A stretch of DNA of 64,000 nucleotides. It comes from Methylacidiphilum infernorum V4 (GTDB lineage Bacteria; Verrucomicrobiota; Verrucomicrobiia; Methylacidiphilales; Methylacidiphilaceae). Made by a program: the position numbers and the translations under genes. This document shows positions 55,207 through 64,000 of this stretch, piece by piece. The stretch spans positions 248,001-312,000 of the forward strand of contig NC_010794.1 of the NCBI RefSeq assembly GCF_000019665.1, written 5' to 3'. How positions within the stretch are numbered: the first letter of the stretch is position 1; the number at the start of each line of letters is the position of its first letter. The notes under the pieces were generated by a model. That model made no database searches and was not told where the DNA came from. It worked only from the letters and a program-made list of their open reading frames with translations.

Positions 55207-56126
55207 GGTCGGGTTTTGTTTTGTTGCTTGGGGAAAAAATGGGAAAGGGCTTGGGATCGAATGGCTTCATACTTGCTTTTTCTTTCGAGCACTAAGGAGG
55301 GAGATAAAATGGCCTTCCCAAAAAAAAGAAGAAAAAGCTCCCAATGACTCTTGAGGAGTTGAAAAAAAGCGATGCGATCGATAGCTTGTTTTGTATAGTG
55401 CTTGTGGTAAAAAATGTACTCGGCTTTGAGCTTTCTTTCCCAGAGCAACTCTGAAGATAAAGTTTCACTGCTGTGCCCCCCAATGTGATAAGCTTGGATC
55501 TGGGGATAGTAAGCGAGAGAAAAACCCAGTTTGCGAATGCGCAGGCAAAGGTCCTGGTCTTCGCCGTAAAGAAAGAACTCTTCGTCAAAACCTCGGAGCC
55601 GATCGAGGATTTCTTTTCTTACGGCTAGGCAGGCTCCAAGGAGAGCCGCAATTTTCCCTGGAAATTTGGGTATGGATCCTTTAGCCCATTTTTGGTTGGG
55701 GTAAGTCAGGCTCATGCTTGGTTGTAGGGTGCCGTCCGGATAAAATAATGCAGGACCGATGGCTCCTGCTTGTTGTTCTTCATCGAAAAGGTGAGCTATT
55801 TTTTTTAAAAAATAAGGGTTTTTAATGATCACATCGGGATTAAGGAACAAAACGAATCGGCCTTTTGCCCTATCCAAGGGCATGTTCGCCGCTTGTGAAA
55901 AACCCCTGTTAGTGGGATTGCTGATGAAGATAATCTCCCGGGAATACCCTTCGAGGATATCTTGCGTCCCGTCGGTCGAGTTGTTATCTACGACAAAGAT
56001 CTCTAGCTTGGTGCCTTTTTGGGCAAACAGCGCTTCCAGGGCCTTTCTTATAACATTTTTGCTTTGAAAAGTGACGATTATAACCGACCAATCTAGAGAA
56101 TATTCCACTACCGGCTGCTCAATCAT
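55203..56126 (-). CDS. family 2 glycosyltransferase
   Basis: The 307-residue product has the GT2 fold signature: SVIIVTFQSKN, VVDNNSTDGTQDIL, GFSQAANM, the metal motif FLFLNPDV, and EEFFLYGEDQDLCLRIRKLG. The last matches rhamnosyl- or glucosyl-type cell-wall transferases. The ATG at 56126 is preferred over a TTG at 56162. The coupled GT-D gene follows directly. Confidence 0.88.
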   Translation of the reverse strand: MIEQPVVEYSLDWSVIIVTFQSKNVIRKALEALFAQKGTKLEIFVVDNNSTDGTQDILEGYSREIIFISNPTNRGFSQAANMPLDRAKGRFVLFLNPDVIIKNPYFLKKIAHLFDEEQQAGAIGPALFYPDGTLQPSMSLTYPNQKWAKGSIPKFPGKIAALLGACLAVRKEILDRLRGFDEEFFLYGEDQDLCLRIRKLGFSLAYYPQIQAYHIGGHSSETLSSELLWERKLKAEYIFYHKHYTKQAIDRIAFFQLLKSHWELFLLFFGKAILSPSLVLERKSKYEAIRSQALSHFFPKQQNKTRP

Positions 56127-56222
56127 GACACTATAGCCAAAACTGCCCCTTTTCTTTGTCAATAAAGAGTAAAGAATTTATTGTTGTTTGGATAACAACT
56201 GTGAAAATTTTAGCAAAAATTT

Positions 56223-57314
56223 ATGGAAATTAAACATCTTTATTTCCATTTCCCATTTTGTTCCACGGTTTGTCCTTATTGCGGATTTTACGTCACGACA
56301 GCCGCAAGAAAGGAAATTTACCTCGTCATTGAGGCCCTGATAAGAGAAGTGGAACTGCTCAGCACTACCTTTCGGTTAAATCCCCAAACTCTCTTTATAG
56401 GCGGAGGGACACCCTCGCTGGCCAAGCCGGCTGAAATAGATCGGCTGCTTGCGGCGATTCCCAAAGAAAACGTTAAGGAAATCACCATTGAAGCAAATCC
56501 CAGGACTGTGACCCTGCAAAAAGCGGTTCAATGGAAAGAATCGGGTATTAACAGGGTGAGCTTGGGTGTCCAGTCTTTGGATGAAAAGGAGCTTTTGATC
56601 CTTGGAAGAAGGCATAAACCTAAAGATGTTGTCGATTCGGCAAACGCTCTCAGAAAAGGAGGCATAGAAAATATTAACCTTGATTTTATATTTGGCATTC
56701 CTACCCAGGGTGTCGAATCTTTTAAAAGGAGCTTATACAGGGGTTTGGAATTATCCCCGAAACACATTTCTTTGTATTGCCTGAGCTACGAGGAGGGAAC
56801 ACCTTTTTTTGAAGAGATGAAAAAAGGAAGGTTCGTTCCGGATGAAAAAAAAGAGATCGAAATGATGGAGATGGCCTGCGAGCTTTTAGCTGACCATGGT
56901 TTTGTCCGCTACGAGGTCTCCAATTTTGCTTTGCCCGGCTATCAGTCCCTTCATAATAAGGCTTACTGGCAAGGAAAAGATTATTTAGGGATAGGGCCCA
57001 GTGCTTGTTCAACGGTCGGAAACAAAAGATGGTCCAACCTAAACGATTACATCCAATATGTCCAGGAGCTTCAAGAAGGGAGACTGCCCATTAAGACAAT
57101 GGAAAGTTTAGATGAAGAATTAAAAAAGAAAGAAAGGCTGTTTTTGGCTCTGCGTACGGACGAAGGCATAACCTTAGGGCAGGAGGGAGAAAAGGAAAAA
57201 AGGACCGTAGAATGGCTTGTTGAAGAAGGACTTGGGTATATCAAGGAAAATCGTTTCATTTTAACCAATCGGGGTTTTCTCCTCGCCGATGAAATTGCCC
57301 TTTACTTTTTATAG
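56223..57314 (+). CDS. hemW: radical SAM protein HemW
   Basis: HemW is a heme chaperone with a radical SAM core, formerly annotated as an oxygen-independent coproporphyrinogen III oxidase-like protein. The cluster motif is FHFPFCSTVCPYCGFY (C-x3-C-x2-C). GGGTPSL, SLGVQSLDEKELLILGRRH and NLDFIFGIPTQ follow, and the C-terminal HemW domain ends in the DEIALYF pattern. The frame is complete at 363 residues. It diverges from the glycosyltransferases and is convergent with ftsB. Confidence 0.9.
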   Translation: MEIKHLYFHFPFCSTVCPYCGFYVTTAARKEIYLVIEALIREVELLSTTFRLNPQTLFIGGGTPSLAKPAEIDRLLAAIPKENVKEITIEANPRTVTLQKAVQWKESGINRVSLGVQSLDEKELLILGRRHKPKDVVDSANALRKGGIENINLDFIFGIPTQGVESFKRSLYRGLELSPKHISLYCLSYEEGTPFFEEMKKGRFVPDEKKEIEMMEMACELLADHGFVRYEVSNFALPGYQSLHNKAYWQGKDYLGIGPSACSTVGNKRWSNLNDYIQYVQELQEGRLPIKTMESLDEELKKKERLFLALRTDEGITLGQEGEKEKRTVEWLVEEGLGYIKENRFILTNRGFLLADEIALYFL

Positions 57315-57484
57315 TCAAACTGGGATTCCCCATGGGGATAAGGGGTGAAAAAACTTTTTCTTTTGGGAATTCTTCCTTTTAAGAACGGTGAAAAAAAGCG
57401 GAGCTTCTTTTCGATAAAATTTCCTTTTTTTCCAATGAAGGCAACGGCAAAAGGCGGTTTTCTTTGCTGCGGTATGCTTTTAAG

Positions 57485-57859
57485 CTAGGGCTGTTTAGGG
57501 AGGGATTTTGGATTTTTTGTTTGTTTTATTTCTTTTCGACTGATCGGGACATACCCATAGGGATCAAAGCGGAAAATGATTTCACCCGGTTTGCCCATGT
57601 TAAGTCGATCACGGGCTATCCGTTCAATAAAAGCCGGATCATGCTTGAGAAGATCGAGCTTCCGGCTCAACTCCTTGTTCTTTAACTCCTCGGCCGCATA
57701 TTCCTTTGAGAGAAGTTCTTTTTTCTTTTCCAGTTGATCGATCTTCCGGATAATCGGAATGAAAAAGCTCAGGAGTAGGGCTAAAAGACTACAAAAGATG
57801 AGAAACTTGGTCCACTGGACGAAATAGATCCAGACGTTGAGACTCTTTAGTTTAATCAT
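57485..57859 (-). CDS. FtsB/DivIC-like septum protein
   Basis: From ATG 57859, with GGAG upstream, the product is 124 residues: an N-terminal membrane helix ([22 protein letters not shown]) followed by a coiled coil ([26 protein letters not shown]). The C-terminal [17 protein letters not shown] is the FtsB/DivIC signature. It acts in the divisome with FtsL and FtsQ. It overlaps the end of eno by 8 bases; eno-ftsB linkage is common in bacteria, which supports the call. Confidence 0.88.
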   Translation of the reverse strand: MIKLKSLNVWIYFVQWTKFLIFCSLLALLLSFFIPIIRKIDQLEKKKELLSKEYAAEELKNKELSRKLDLLKHDPAFIERIARDRLNMGKPGEIIFRFDPYGYVPISRKEIKQTKNPKSLPKQP

Positions 57860-59150
57860 CTTTACTGTCTCCAAGCTTAATCCCATAGACCGCATTTTCA
57901 CCCAAGAGCTCTTCAATCCTGAGCAGTTGGTTGTACTTGCTTAGCCTGTCGGACCGGCAAAAAGAACCCGTTTTAATTTGTCCCGCATTCAAGGCTACGG
58001 CAAGATCGGCAATAAAAGGATCTTCACTTTCTCCCGATCTATGACTGACCATGACCCTGTATCCATGTTTTTTGGCCATCTCCACCGTTTGGAAGGTTTC
58101 CGTTAATGTGCCTACCTGGTTGACCTTGATGAGAATGGCATTGGCTATTTTTTCTTCAATGCCTTTTTTAAGAAATTCCTTGTTGGTAACAAAAAGATCG
58201 TCCCCGACCAGTTGCAGAGTTCCTCCCAGTTGTTGAGTCAGTTGTTTCCAACCCTCCCAATCATTTTCCGCCATTCCATCTTCGATCGATACAAGGGGAT
58301 ATTTTCGGGCAAGTTCCTGGTATAACTCGATCAGGTGGGAAGAGATCAGCTGTATAGGTTGGGATTTTTTAAATCCATACACCTTGGAGTTTTGATCGTA
58401 GAGCTCGGTGGCCGCTGCATCCAGGGCATAAAATACGTCTTTAGCCGGCTTATACCCGGCTTTTTCAGTTGCTTCCATAAGGAGACCGAAGGCTTGATCA
58501 GCAGAAGCAACCGAGGGGGCAAACCCGCCTTCATCTCCAATTCCCGTTCCCAATTTCTTTTCCTGGAGGATGGTTTTGAGGGCATGAAAGATTTCCACCC
58601 CGTACCTCAACCCTTCTTTAAAGGAAGGGGCTCCTAGGGGGACGACCATGAATTCCTGGAAGTCTAAAGGGGCATCGGAATGCACCCCACCGTTGATAAG
58701 GTTAGCAAAGGGAACGGGCAGGGTGATCGCTTGGGCCCCTCCAAGGTATTTAAAAAGGGGAAGACCTACGGCCTTAGCGGCTACGCGGGCGACGCAAAGC
58801 GATACGGCAAGTATAGCATTGGCCCCTAGAACGGACTTGTTCTTGGAACCATCGAGAGCAATTAAGATCCGGTCGATTTCAGCTTGATCGGTAGCATCCT
58901 TGCCGATGAGCTCCGGGGCGATTCTACTCTTGATATTGTGCACCGCTTTTCCCACTTCCTTCCCTCCATAGCGGCTTTTATCGTTGTCTCTTAACTCCAA
59001 GGCTTCATGGCTTCCCGTGCTCGCTCCGGAAGGAACTATAGCCGTAGCGCTTATCCCGTTGTCCAGGTGAATTTCAGCTTCAACCGTGGGATTCCCCCGG
59101 GAATCTAAAACCTGTCTTGCGAGCACCTTCCGGATCAATGTGTTGGTCAT
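57852..59150 (-). CDS. eno: enolase
   Basis: Enolase interconverts 2-phosphoglycerate and phosphoenolpyruvate. The 432-residue protein begins with [20 protein letters not shown] and contains [47 protein letters not shown] and [20 protein letters not shown], all canonical. AAAGG precedes the ATG at 59150. ftsB overlaps its 3' end. Confidence 0.98.
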   Translation of the reverse strand: MTNTLIRKVLARQVLDSRGNPTVEAEIHLDNGISATAIVPSGASTGSHEALELRDNDKSRYGGKEVGKAVHNIKSRIAPELIGKDATDQAEIDRILIALDGSKNKSVLGANAILAVSLCVARVAAKAVGLPLFKYLGGAQAITLPVPFANLINGGVHSDAPLDFQEFMVVPLGAPSFKEGLRYGVEIFHALKTILQEKKLGTGIGDEGGFAPSVASADQAFGLLMEATEKAGYKPAKDVFYALDAAATELYDQNSKVYGFKKSQPIQLISSHLIELYQELARKYPLVSIEDGMAENDWEGWKQLTQQLGGTLQLVGDDLFVTNKEFLKKGIEEKIANAILIKVNQVGTLTETFQTVEMAKKHGYRVMVSHRSGESEDPFIADLAVALNAGQIKTGSFCRSDRLSKYNQLLRIEELLGENAVYGIKLGDSKDD

Positions 59151-59222
59151 AACAACCTTTAGAAAAACAGAAAAAAGAAGTCTTTCAAGAAAATAGAGTA
59201 AAAGTTTTTAAGATTCAAGCAC

Positions 59223-60803
59223 TTAATGCAAAGAACCGGCACCGGGTCGAGTTCCCCTTTTATCCTTGGCGAGCAGGAAAGCCAAGGGAATAGAAAAAAT
59301 GCAAATCCAACCCATGAACTGGAAAATTTCCATGTAGGCAAGGAGGTTAGCTTGGTTTATGAGCGTGGTATAGAATAGCCGCAGAGTTTGAGAGGCACCG
59401 GTGACGGTTCCATGCATCATGGCTATGTAGCTTTCAATGGCAGAAAGTCGATCGTTGTAATTGATGTTGTCCGGGGTATAATAGCCGACAAGGATGGTCT
59501 GATGGGCTTGGGCAAGTCTCTGGATAAAAGTTTGAACCATTGAAGTGCCTACACTGCCCCCTATGTTTCGAAACAGGTTAAAGAGTCCCGTGGCTGCCCC
59601 GATCTGTTCTTGTCTCAGGGTGACTACGGCAGCGGTCGTCAGGGGAATGAATACGAAAGGAGCCCCGATGCCGTTAATGATGTTAGGAATAACGATATTA
59701 ATTTTAGCGATTTCGAGATTGAAAAAGCCGATTTGGAGGGAGGAAAGGGCAAGCATAGAAAATCCTAGGGCAACGATAAGCCTTCCGCTCAAAACTCCGA
59801 GCAACCTGCCGGCTATGATGGCTCCTGCCACTGCCCCTATGCCTCTAGGACTAATGGCCAGGCCGCTTTGGTAGGCCGTATAGGAAATTAGGGTTTGCAG
59901 AAAAAGGGGTAATCCCGAAAGGGTTGCATAAAGAACGATCCCCACGATAAAAATCTCGAAAATCGCTACGGCAAAGTTTTTATCTTTAAAAATCTTCAGG
60001 TCAACAATTGGATTATCGGTTGTAAGTTCGCGGTAAATAAAACAGATCATTCCCAGGAGAGAAAGCCCGCCCATCCACCTGAGCCAGAGGGCATCAAACC
60101 AGTTGTCCTCTTGCCCCTTGTCCAGGAGAACTTGAAGACAACCCAACCACAAACAGAGAAAAGAAAAACCGAGGATATCTAGTTTTTTCGTTGCATTTCT
60201 TTGTAAATAGGGAGGATCTTCAACGGTTATTTTCGAGGCTATGATAGCCAGGATTCCCACGGGCAAGTTGATAAAAAAGCACCACCGCCAGTTGAGATTG
60301 TCCGTGAGCCAGCCTCCAAACACCGGTCCTAGGATGGGTGCAACGACTACTCCCAAGGCAAAAAGCCCCATGGCCTGTCCCCTTTTTTCAGGGGGAAAGC
60401 TTTCAAGCAATATTGCCTGGGAGATGGGTTGGAGCCCTCCTCCACCGGCCCCTTGGATAATTCTTCCCAAAATCAAGATCCCTAAATTTGGGGCAGCTCC
60501 GCAAAGGGCAGAACTTAGGGTAAAGGAAGCGATACAGCCGATCAGCAGTCTTTTTCTTCCAAAGGTTCTTCCGAGCCAGTCGGTCATGGGCAGGACGACC
60601 GCGTTGGAGACGAGATAACTGGTCAGGACCCAGGTGGCTTGGGAATTGCTTGCGGCAAGACCACCGGCGATATAGGGAAGAGCCACGTTGAGAATGGTCG
60701 TATCCAGGACTTCCATGAAAGTGGCCAACATCACCGAAAGGGCGATTATCCAGGGATTATGCCTGGGCTTCCAGGCAAGTTCGTTTGTCGACTGGCCATC
60801 CAT
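59223..60803 (-). CDS. DHA2-family (EmrB/QacA-type) multidrug MFS transporter
   Basis: The 526-residue protein has 14 predicted membrane helices and the DHA2 signatures: VMLATFMEVLDTTILNVALPYI in helix 1, LTSYLVSNAVVLPMTDWLGRTFGRKR (motif A), and GAGGGGLQPISQAI. Such transporters export drugs or cationic compounds, usually with an EmrA-like partner in Gram-negatives. No EmrA gene is adjacent. The C-terminal tail is basic. Confidence 0.92.
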   Translation of the reverse strand: MDGQSTNELAWKPRHNPWIIALSVMLATFMEVLDTTILNVALPYIAGGLAASNSQATWVLTSYLVSNAVVLPMTDWLGRTFGRKRLLIGCIASFTLSSALCGAAPNLGILILGRIIQGAGGGGLQPISQAILLESFPPEKRGQAMGLFALGVVVAPILGPVFGGWLTDNLNWRWCFFINLPVGILAIIASKITVEDPPYLQRNATKKLDILGFSFLCLWLGCLQVLLDKGQEDNWFDALWLRWMGGLSLLGMICFIYRELTTDNPIVDLKIFKDKNFAVAIFEIFIVGIVLYATLSGLPLFLQTLISYTAYQSGLAISPRGIGAVAGAIIAGRLLGVLSGRLIVALGFSMLALSSLQIGFFNLEIAKINIVIPNIINGIGAPFVFIPLTTAAVVTLRQEQIGAATGLFNLFRNIGGSVGTSMVQTFIQRLAQAHQTILVGYYTPDNINYNDRLSAIESYIAMMHGTVTGASQTLRLFYTTLINQANLLAYMEIFQFMGWICIFSIPLAFLLAKDKRGTRPGAGSLH

Positions 60804-60985
60804 AAAAGCTATATAAAGTGGTCAATCGATTATAGCAATAGAATAAAAGGGCTTGAGGTCTTTGCCAGGGAAAAGACTCTTTTTAAGAAAGGTCTCTTTT
60901 CTAAAAAGAGCTGTTAACAAAAAAGAAGAAATGTAGAATAAAAGTCTTTTAAATTGAAAGAAAAAAATTTATTTATTTTTTAAGG

Positions 60986-61507
60986 ATGGATTTAGTCCTT
61001 GTACAAAATGCGGAAGCTCTTCCTAAAGAGCAGGATCCGGATCGTCCCCTTACGGCTAAAGGCATTGAAACGGCTTCCCAGTTGGGCAAGTTTTTTAAAT
61101 CCATGGGTTTCAACCCAAGAAAAATTTATCATTCACCCAAGGAAAGAAGCAGGCAAACCGCCGAGATTATAGGCAAAGCTCTTTCAAACGAAGTCAAGCT
61201 CCAGCTTTTTAAAGGTCTTTTACCGGGAGACTCGATTGCCGATCTTCTCAAGGAGATAAAAAAAATAGGGGAAGATTCGATTATCGTTGGCCACGAACCC
61301 ACCCTTTCGAAGCTTTCAACAAGGCTCTTGGTAAAATCCAAGGTTTCTTCCTTTTTCCAGATGGAACCTTGCTGTTGTGTCTGGTTAAGTTACGATAACA
61401 AACACAAGGAATGTCTTCTCAAGGGTTTCTTTAGAAGCCAGGCTTTGTCCGCCCTGGAAAAAAGAATCAATGGGAGAACCAAGAAATCCACCCTCCAGCG
61501 GTCCTGA
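60986..61507 (+). CDS. SixA-like histidine phosphatase family protein lacking the catalytic His
   Basis: SixA belongs to the histidine phosphatase superfamily and normally starts with an LVRHGEA or VQHGEA motif. Here the N-terminus reads MDLVLVQNAEAL, so the His nucleophile is replaced by Asn8 (AAT). The rest of the core is kept: PDRPLTAKGIETA, YHSPKERSRQTAEI and the second His in IIVGHEPTLS (His103). The 173-residue length suits SixA. It is probably non-catalytic or has changed chemistry, possibly as a phosphohistidine-binding protein. Confidence 0.8.
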   Translation: MDLVLVQNAEALPKEQDPDRPLTAKGIETASQLGKFFKSMGFNPRKIYHSPKERSRQTAEIIGKALSNEVKLQLFKGLLPGDSIADLLKEIKKIGEDSIIVGHEPTLSKLSTRLLVKSKVSSFFQMEPCCCVWLSYDNKHKECLLKGFFRSQALSALEKRINGRTKKSTLQRS

Positions 61508-61961
61508 GGAAGGCACTCTCCAGCCTTAAGTCCCAGGAGCCATTGCCAACCGGTTCAGGCGGTGTGGTTGTAGGTCAGAGCTGGAAAAATCAATAGGGCT
61601 TGTGCATCCTTTGGCTACGAAAGAACATTTTTCGGTAGAAGCCTGCGATTCCTGGGGGGGTTATATTTAGCTTTCCCAACTTTGCGCTTTAGAAGTGAGT
61701 ACCAAAGTAAAGTGCAGGAAGGGGTGTGTAGGCGCGGTTACTCAAAAGCAATGTCTTGCGCCCATCAAGGAAATGAGCACTAGAAGTTTTGTATTACCCA
61801 AGAATCTTAAAATTGGAAACTTAACATTGGCTCTCCGCTTGCATTCTTCTTCATAACCGTTTTCCATCGCCAGGAAATCACCTAACCAATTGAAACACAA
61901 CATCATTTCAAAGAGCGGCACATCCCCGAGGGGGAGGAAACGGCGTTGATGAGGATTTCCT
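61508..61961. other. intergenic region at the border of GC-rich DNA
   Basis: About 450 bases lie between sixA and the GC-rich segment. Short minus-strand frames are open but lack ribosome sites and recognisable motifs. Base composition switches to GC-rich near 61950. No tRNA or clear direct repeat marking an attachment site was found. Confidence 0.5.
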
Positions 61962-63001
61962 CTACAGTCCCAACCGAGCCGCCACGTCCTTGTACTCCGG
62001 GTCCTCGGCACAGAGCTTCTCGAGCTCGCTGCGCGCCCGCTTCGGCTTCCCGAGCTCCTCGTAGACCAGGACCCGTTCGTACCGGAGTGTCCGGATCAGC
62101 TCCTCGGTGAGGGCTTTCCTCCGGCGCAGGGCACCCGCCAGGGTCTCCCGCGCCGCGTACAGGATCCCGAGCCCGCGCATGGCCCTGGCCTTGTAGATCA
62201 GCAGAGCGGCGTGGACCGGCTTCTTGTTCTCAATGCCTTTGGTCAACCGCACGATCTTCCGGCAGATGTTCTTGTCGCCTGGGCGGGCGGTGAGCATCAG
62301 TTCAGCGAAGGACAGCTTCACAAGCACGTCGTCGGGTTCGAGACGCTTGAGCCTCTCCAGGCAGGCAATCGCATCATCCCAGTGCTCTTGACGCTGTTAG
62401 ACCTCCACCAGGCTCAACAGCACGTCGCGGAGATCTGGGCCCACGTGTGCGGATACCTCGTCTGTGATGGGCGGTTCATGCTCGCGGAGATGCCGTACTT
62501 GGAGAAGTAGCGGCCCAGAAGGCTGTGCTTATCGGAAGCCGTCGCAAGGTAGTTCGCGGCTTCTTCCATCTGATCCTGCTTGAGTGCCAGGAAACCGGCA
62601 AGATACGCACCTTCGGCTAGGTGGACGGCTTTCTCGAGGTGTTCAAGGGCCTTCTCTTCGTTGCAAAGGACCAACTCTCGGCACCCGTCCACCAGGGCCT
62701 CCTTGTCGTCCGGCGTGATGAGCCGCTTGAAGAGATCCAGTGTCAGCCGGTCTTCCGGACGGACCATTGGGACGACCGGAGTTGAGTAGGACGCGCTTCT
62801 CCTGCCACCTGCCCTCCCGCTCGGAAGCATGGTCATGTAGAAAAGGCCTGTTCCTGGCATGCCCACCGGGGCCCGCTTGCCCCTCGGACCGATGGTAAAC
62901 TTCGCTCCGCACGGCCCGAAGGAGAGAGAGCCGCCCGGCTTGCTCAGGTTTAGGGTTACGCCCGGTGCGATCCTGATTCGTTTCCAGAAGCGGAAGCTCA
63001 T
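61962..63001 (-). pseudogene. DUF4236/TPR-repeat gene broken by frameshift and stop
   Basis: The start is ATG 63001, where MSFRFWKRIRIAPGVTLNLSKPGG matches DUF4236, followed by PRGKRAPVGMPGTGLFYMT. TPR-like helices follow. Near 62480 the frame shifts: the first frame stops at 62414, while the other frame continues SAHVGPDLRDVLLSLVEV, then an in-frame TAA at about 62398-62400 and QRQEHWDDAIACLERL to the end at 61962. A single-base change (TAC to TAA) explains the stop. Composition is much more GC-rich than the neighbours, pointing to transfer. Confidence 0.75.
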
Positions 63002-63015
63002 CCGGAACGTCCCTG

Positions 63016-63249
63016 TTACCCTTCTAGCGGATACGGATCCTTGCCGTATGGGTGTTCCGTCTGGATCGTGCTGTCCTGCTTGTGAATGATCACTTCTCCA
63101 AGCGCCTTCTTCTTCGCCGATTCCTTGGCATGGGCTATGGCCTCGGCCTTCGAATTGTGGCTGCTGGACAGCCTTGACGCATTTTCCACTTTGACGTTCC
63201 AGCCGCCGTCGGTTCGATGAGTCACATGGCAAGTCTTATGTCTTGGCAT
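63016..63249 (-). CDS. DUF2188 family small protein
   Basis: From ATG 63249, preceded by GGAGG, the product is 77 residues with the DUF2188 pattern: HVTHRTDGGWNVKVENASR, then HNSKAEAIAHAKESAKKKALGEVIIHKQD. DUF2188 proteins are small, widespread and of unknown function, often in mobile or defence-rich regions. It is tightly packed between the helicase and the broken DUF4236 gene on the same strand, so the three formed one operon. Confidence 0.82.
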   Translation of the reverse strand: MPRHKTCHVTHRTDGGWNVKVENASRLSSSHNSKAEAIAHAKESAKKKALGEVIIHKQDSTIQTEHPYGKDPYPLEG

Positions 63250-63268
63250 TGTTTCACCTCCATGCATA

Positions 63269-64000
63269 TCATTCCCTCAAGGTGCATCCTGTCTTCCCCC
63301 GCAGCCGGCAGTGCATGGTCTTGAGTCGACCACCATCGAAATATGGGAGCTCGATCTTCTCGTCGATGGTCGTGCAGTAGTTCTCAGCAAACAGTTGCAA
63401 GTGTGCTGCATCCCGAGCCACATCAGCGTCGGCGGGGAGGTGCTGAAGAATGGCGTTACTCACAAACATGATGAATTTGCTGCGAGCTCGGGTTAAAGTC
63501 ACGTTAAATCGCCTCGGGTTCAGAATGAATGCCTCTTCTGCGGCGACGAAATCGCGGTCAGCGACGACATAACTTGCTATCATCATGTCCCTCTCCTGGC
63601 CTTGGAACCTGTCTACCGTATCCACGAATGGGGGTGGTTCCATGGGCATCCCAGCTGCGTCTACCAGGAGGTTTCTGATAGTGGACATCTGCGCCCGGTG
63701 AGGTGTCACTATGCCTAGATGCTTGGACCAGAAATCATGGTCACCGGGACCGTTGCCGTCCTGCTCAAGGATGCGCCGGAACAGCAGGGCAAGAGCCGCA
63801 ACCATCTGGGCTTCGAACGGATTTGAAAGCGTCGACGTGTGAACGCCGTAACTGAGGACGACCACCGGTATATCCGGGTCGAGGATCTTTAGAAACAGGT
63901 CACTCCATGGCAGGTTTTCCGGCCACCCATCCGGTGGGCTGCCTGTTGCAGGGGGTAGAGTAATGTCGAGCCTTCGTTCTGGAAAAAACGCCTCGTATCC
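63269..64000 (-). CDS. C-terminal part of an SF1 (UPF1/Dna2-like) helicase, 5' end outside window
   Basis: The reading frame is open to the right edge of the window (64000), so this is only the C-terminal 243 residues of a larger protein. It shows SF1B motifs: LGIVTPHRAQMSTIRNLL, VDTVDRFQGQERDMMIASYVV (motif V) and LNPRRFNVTLTRARSKFIMF (motif VI). UPF1/Dna2-like helicases of this kind occur in DNA repair and in several phage-defence and mobile systems. The gene is GC-rich and lies upstream of DUF2188 and DUF4236 genes. Confidence 0.85.
   Translation of the reverse strand, partial: GYEAFFPERRLDITLPPATGSPPDGWPENLPWSDLFLKILDPDIPVVVLSYGVHTSTLSNPFEAQMVAALALLFRRILEQDGNGPGDHDFWSKHLGIVTPHRAQMSTIRNLLVDAAGMPMEPPPFVDTVDRFQGQERDMMIASYVVADRDFVAAEEAFILNPRRFNVTLTRARSKFIMFVSNAILQHLPADADVARDAAHLQLFAENYCTTIDEKIELPYFDGGRLKTMHCRLRGKTGCTLRE

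Noticed and set aside
57315-57345. CCCCATGGGG palindrome after hemW
   Set aside because: It has no loop and no T-run immediately after it, so it does not qualify as a terminator.
61742-62011. A minus-strand frame crossing the composition border
   Set aside because: It overlaps the end of the DUF4236/TPR pseudogene in another frame and shows no known motif; part of it may be chance.

Overview
The window is a mostly AT-rich, densely coded bacterial chromosome segment. Gene content points to a verrucomicrobial methanotroph of the Methylacidiphilum type. The supporting genes are an LL-diaminopimelate aminotransferase, a B12-independent MetE, an RtcB-archease pair, a CbiX gene next to a separate Fe-S protein, many exported proteins of unknown function, and frequent GTG/TTG starts. 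This assignment is an inference from gene content and style. No rRNA or methane monooxygenase lies in the window to confirm it.

Layout. 0-3 kb: an ExbB/ExbD-type proton-channel pair, an exported protein, rsmI and tRNA-Leu(UAG). 3-16.6 kb: a methyltransferase, an AsmA-like protein, glycogen phosphorylase, a ChaA-type antiporter, metE, rsmA, two tandem ~50-residue membrane microproteins, ppx/gppA, zwf and a lipoprotein. 17-23.5 kb: an orphan cytochrome c oxidase subunit I, a beta-CASP nuclease, a zinc alcohol dehydrogenase, an RluA-type pseudouridine synthase and a small periplasmic protein. 23.7-28.7 kb: an accessory locus where SUKH (SMI1/KNR4) immunity-like domains alternate with HNH-nuclease proteins. 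It arose by partial tandem duplication and is followed by about 1.1 kb of decayed DNA. 28.7-44.8 kb: a DinG-type helicase, dapL, a half-size TauE protein, ymdB, an RRM protein, fba, cbiX with its Fe-S partner, argA, pdxA, a SurA-like chaperone and mfd. 45-61.5 kb: sufU and sufS separated by an apparent IS200/IS605 remnant, ackA, a site-2 protease with CBS domains, rtcB-archease, two coupled glycosyltransferases, hemW, ftsB, eno, an EmrB-type exporter and a SixA-like protein. 61.96-64 kb: visibly GC-richer DNA with a broken DUF4236/TPR gene, a DUF2188 gene and the C-terminal part of an SF1 helicase, which looks horizontally acquired.

Central metabolism recurs in the window: glgP, zwf, fba, eno and ackA for carbon; metE, argA, dapL and pdxA for amino acids and cofactors; sufS/sufU for Fe-S assembly. 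The most novel-looking parts are the duplicated SUKH/HNH locus, including an N-terminal HNH plus glycine-zipper protein; the paired membrane microproteins; ExbD-like and SixA-like proteins that have lost their key catalytic residue; and the foreign right-hand end.
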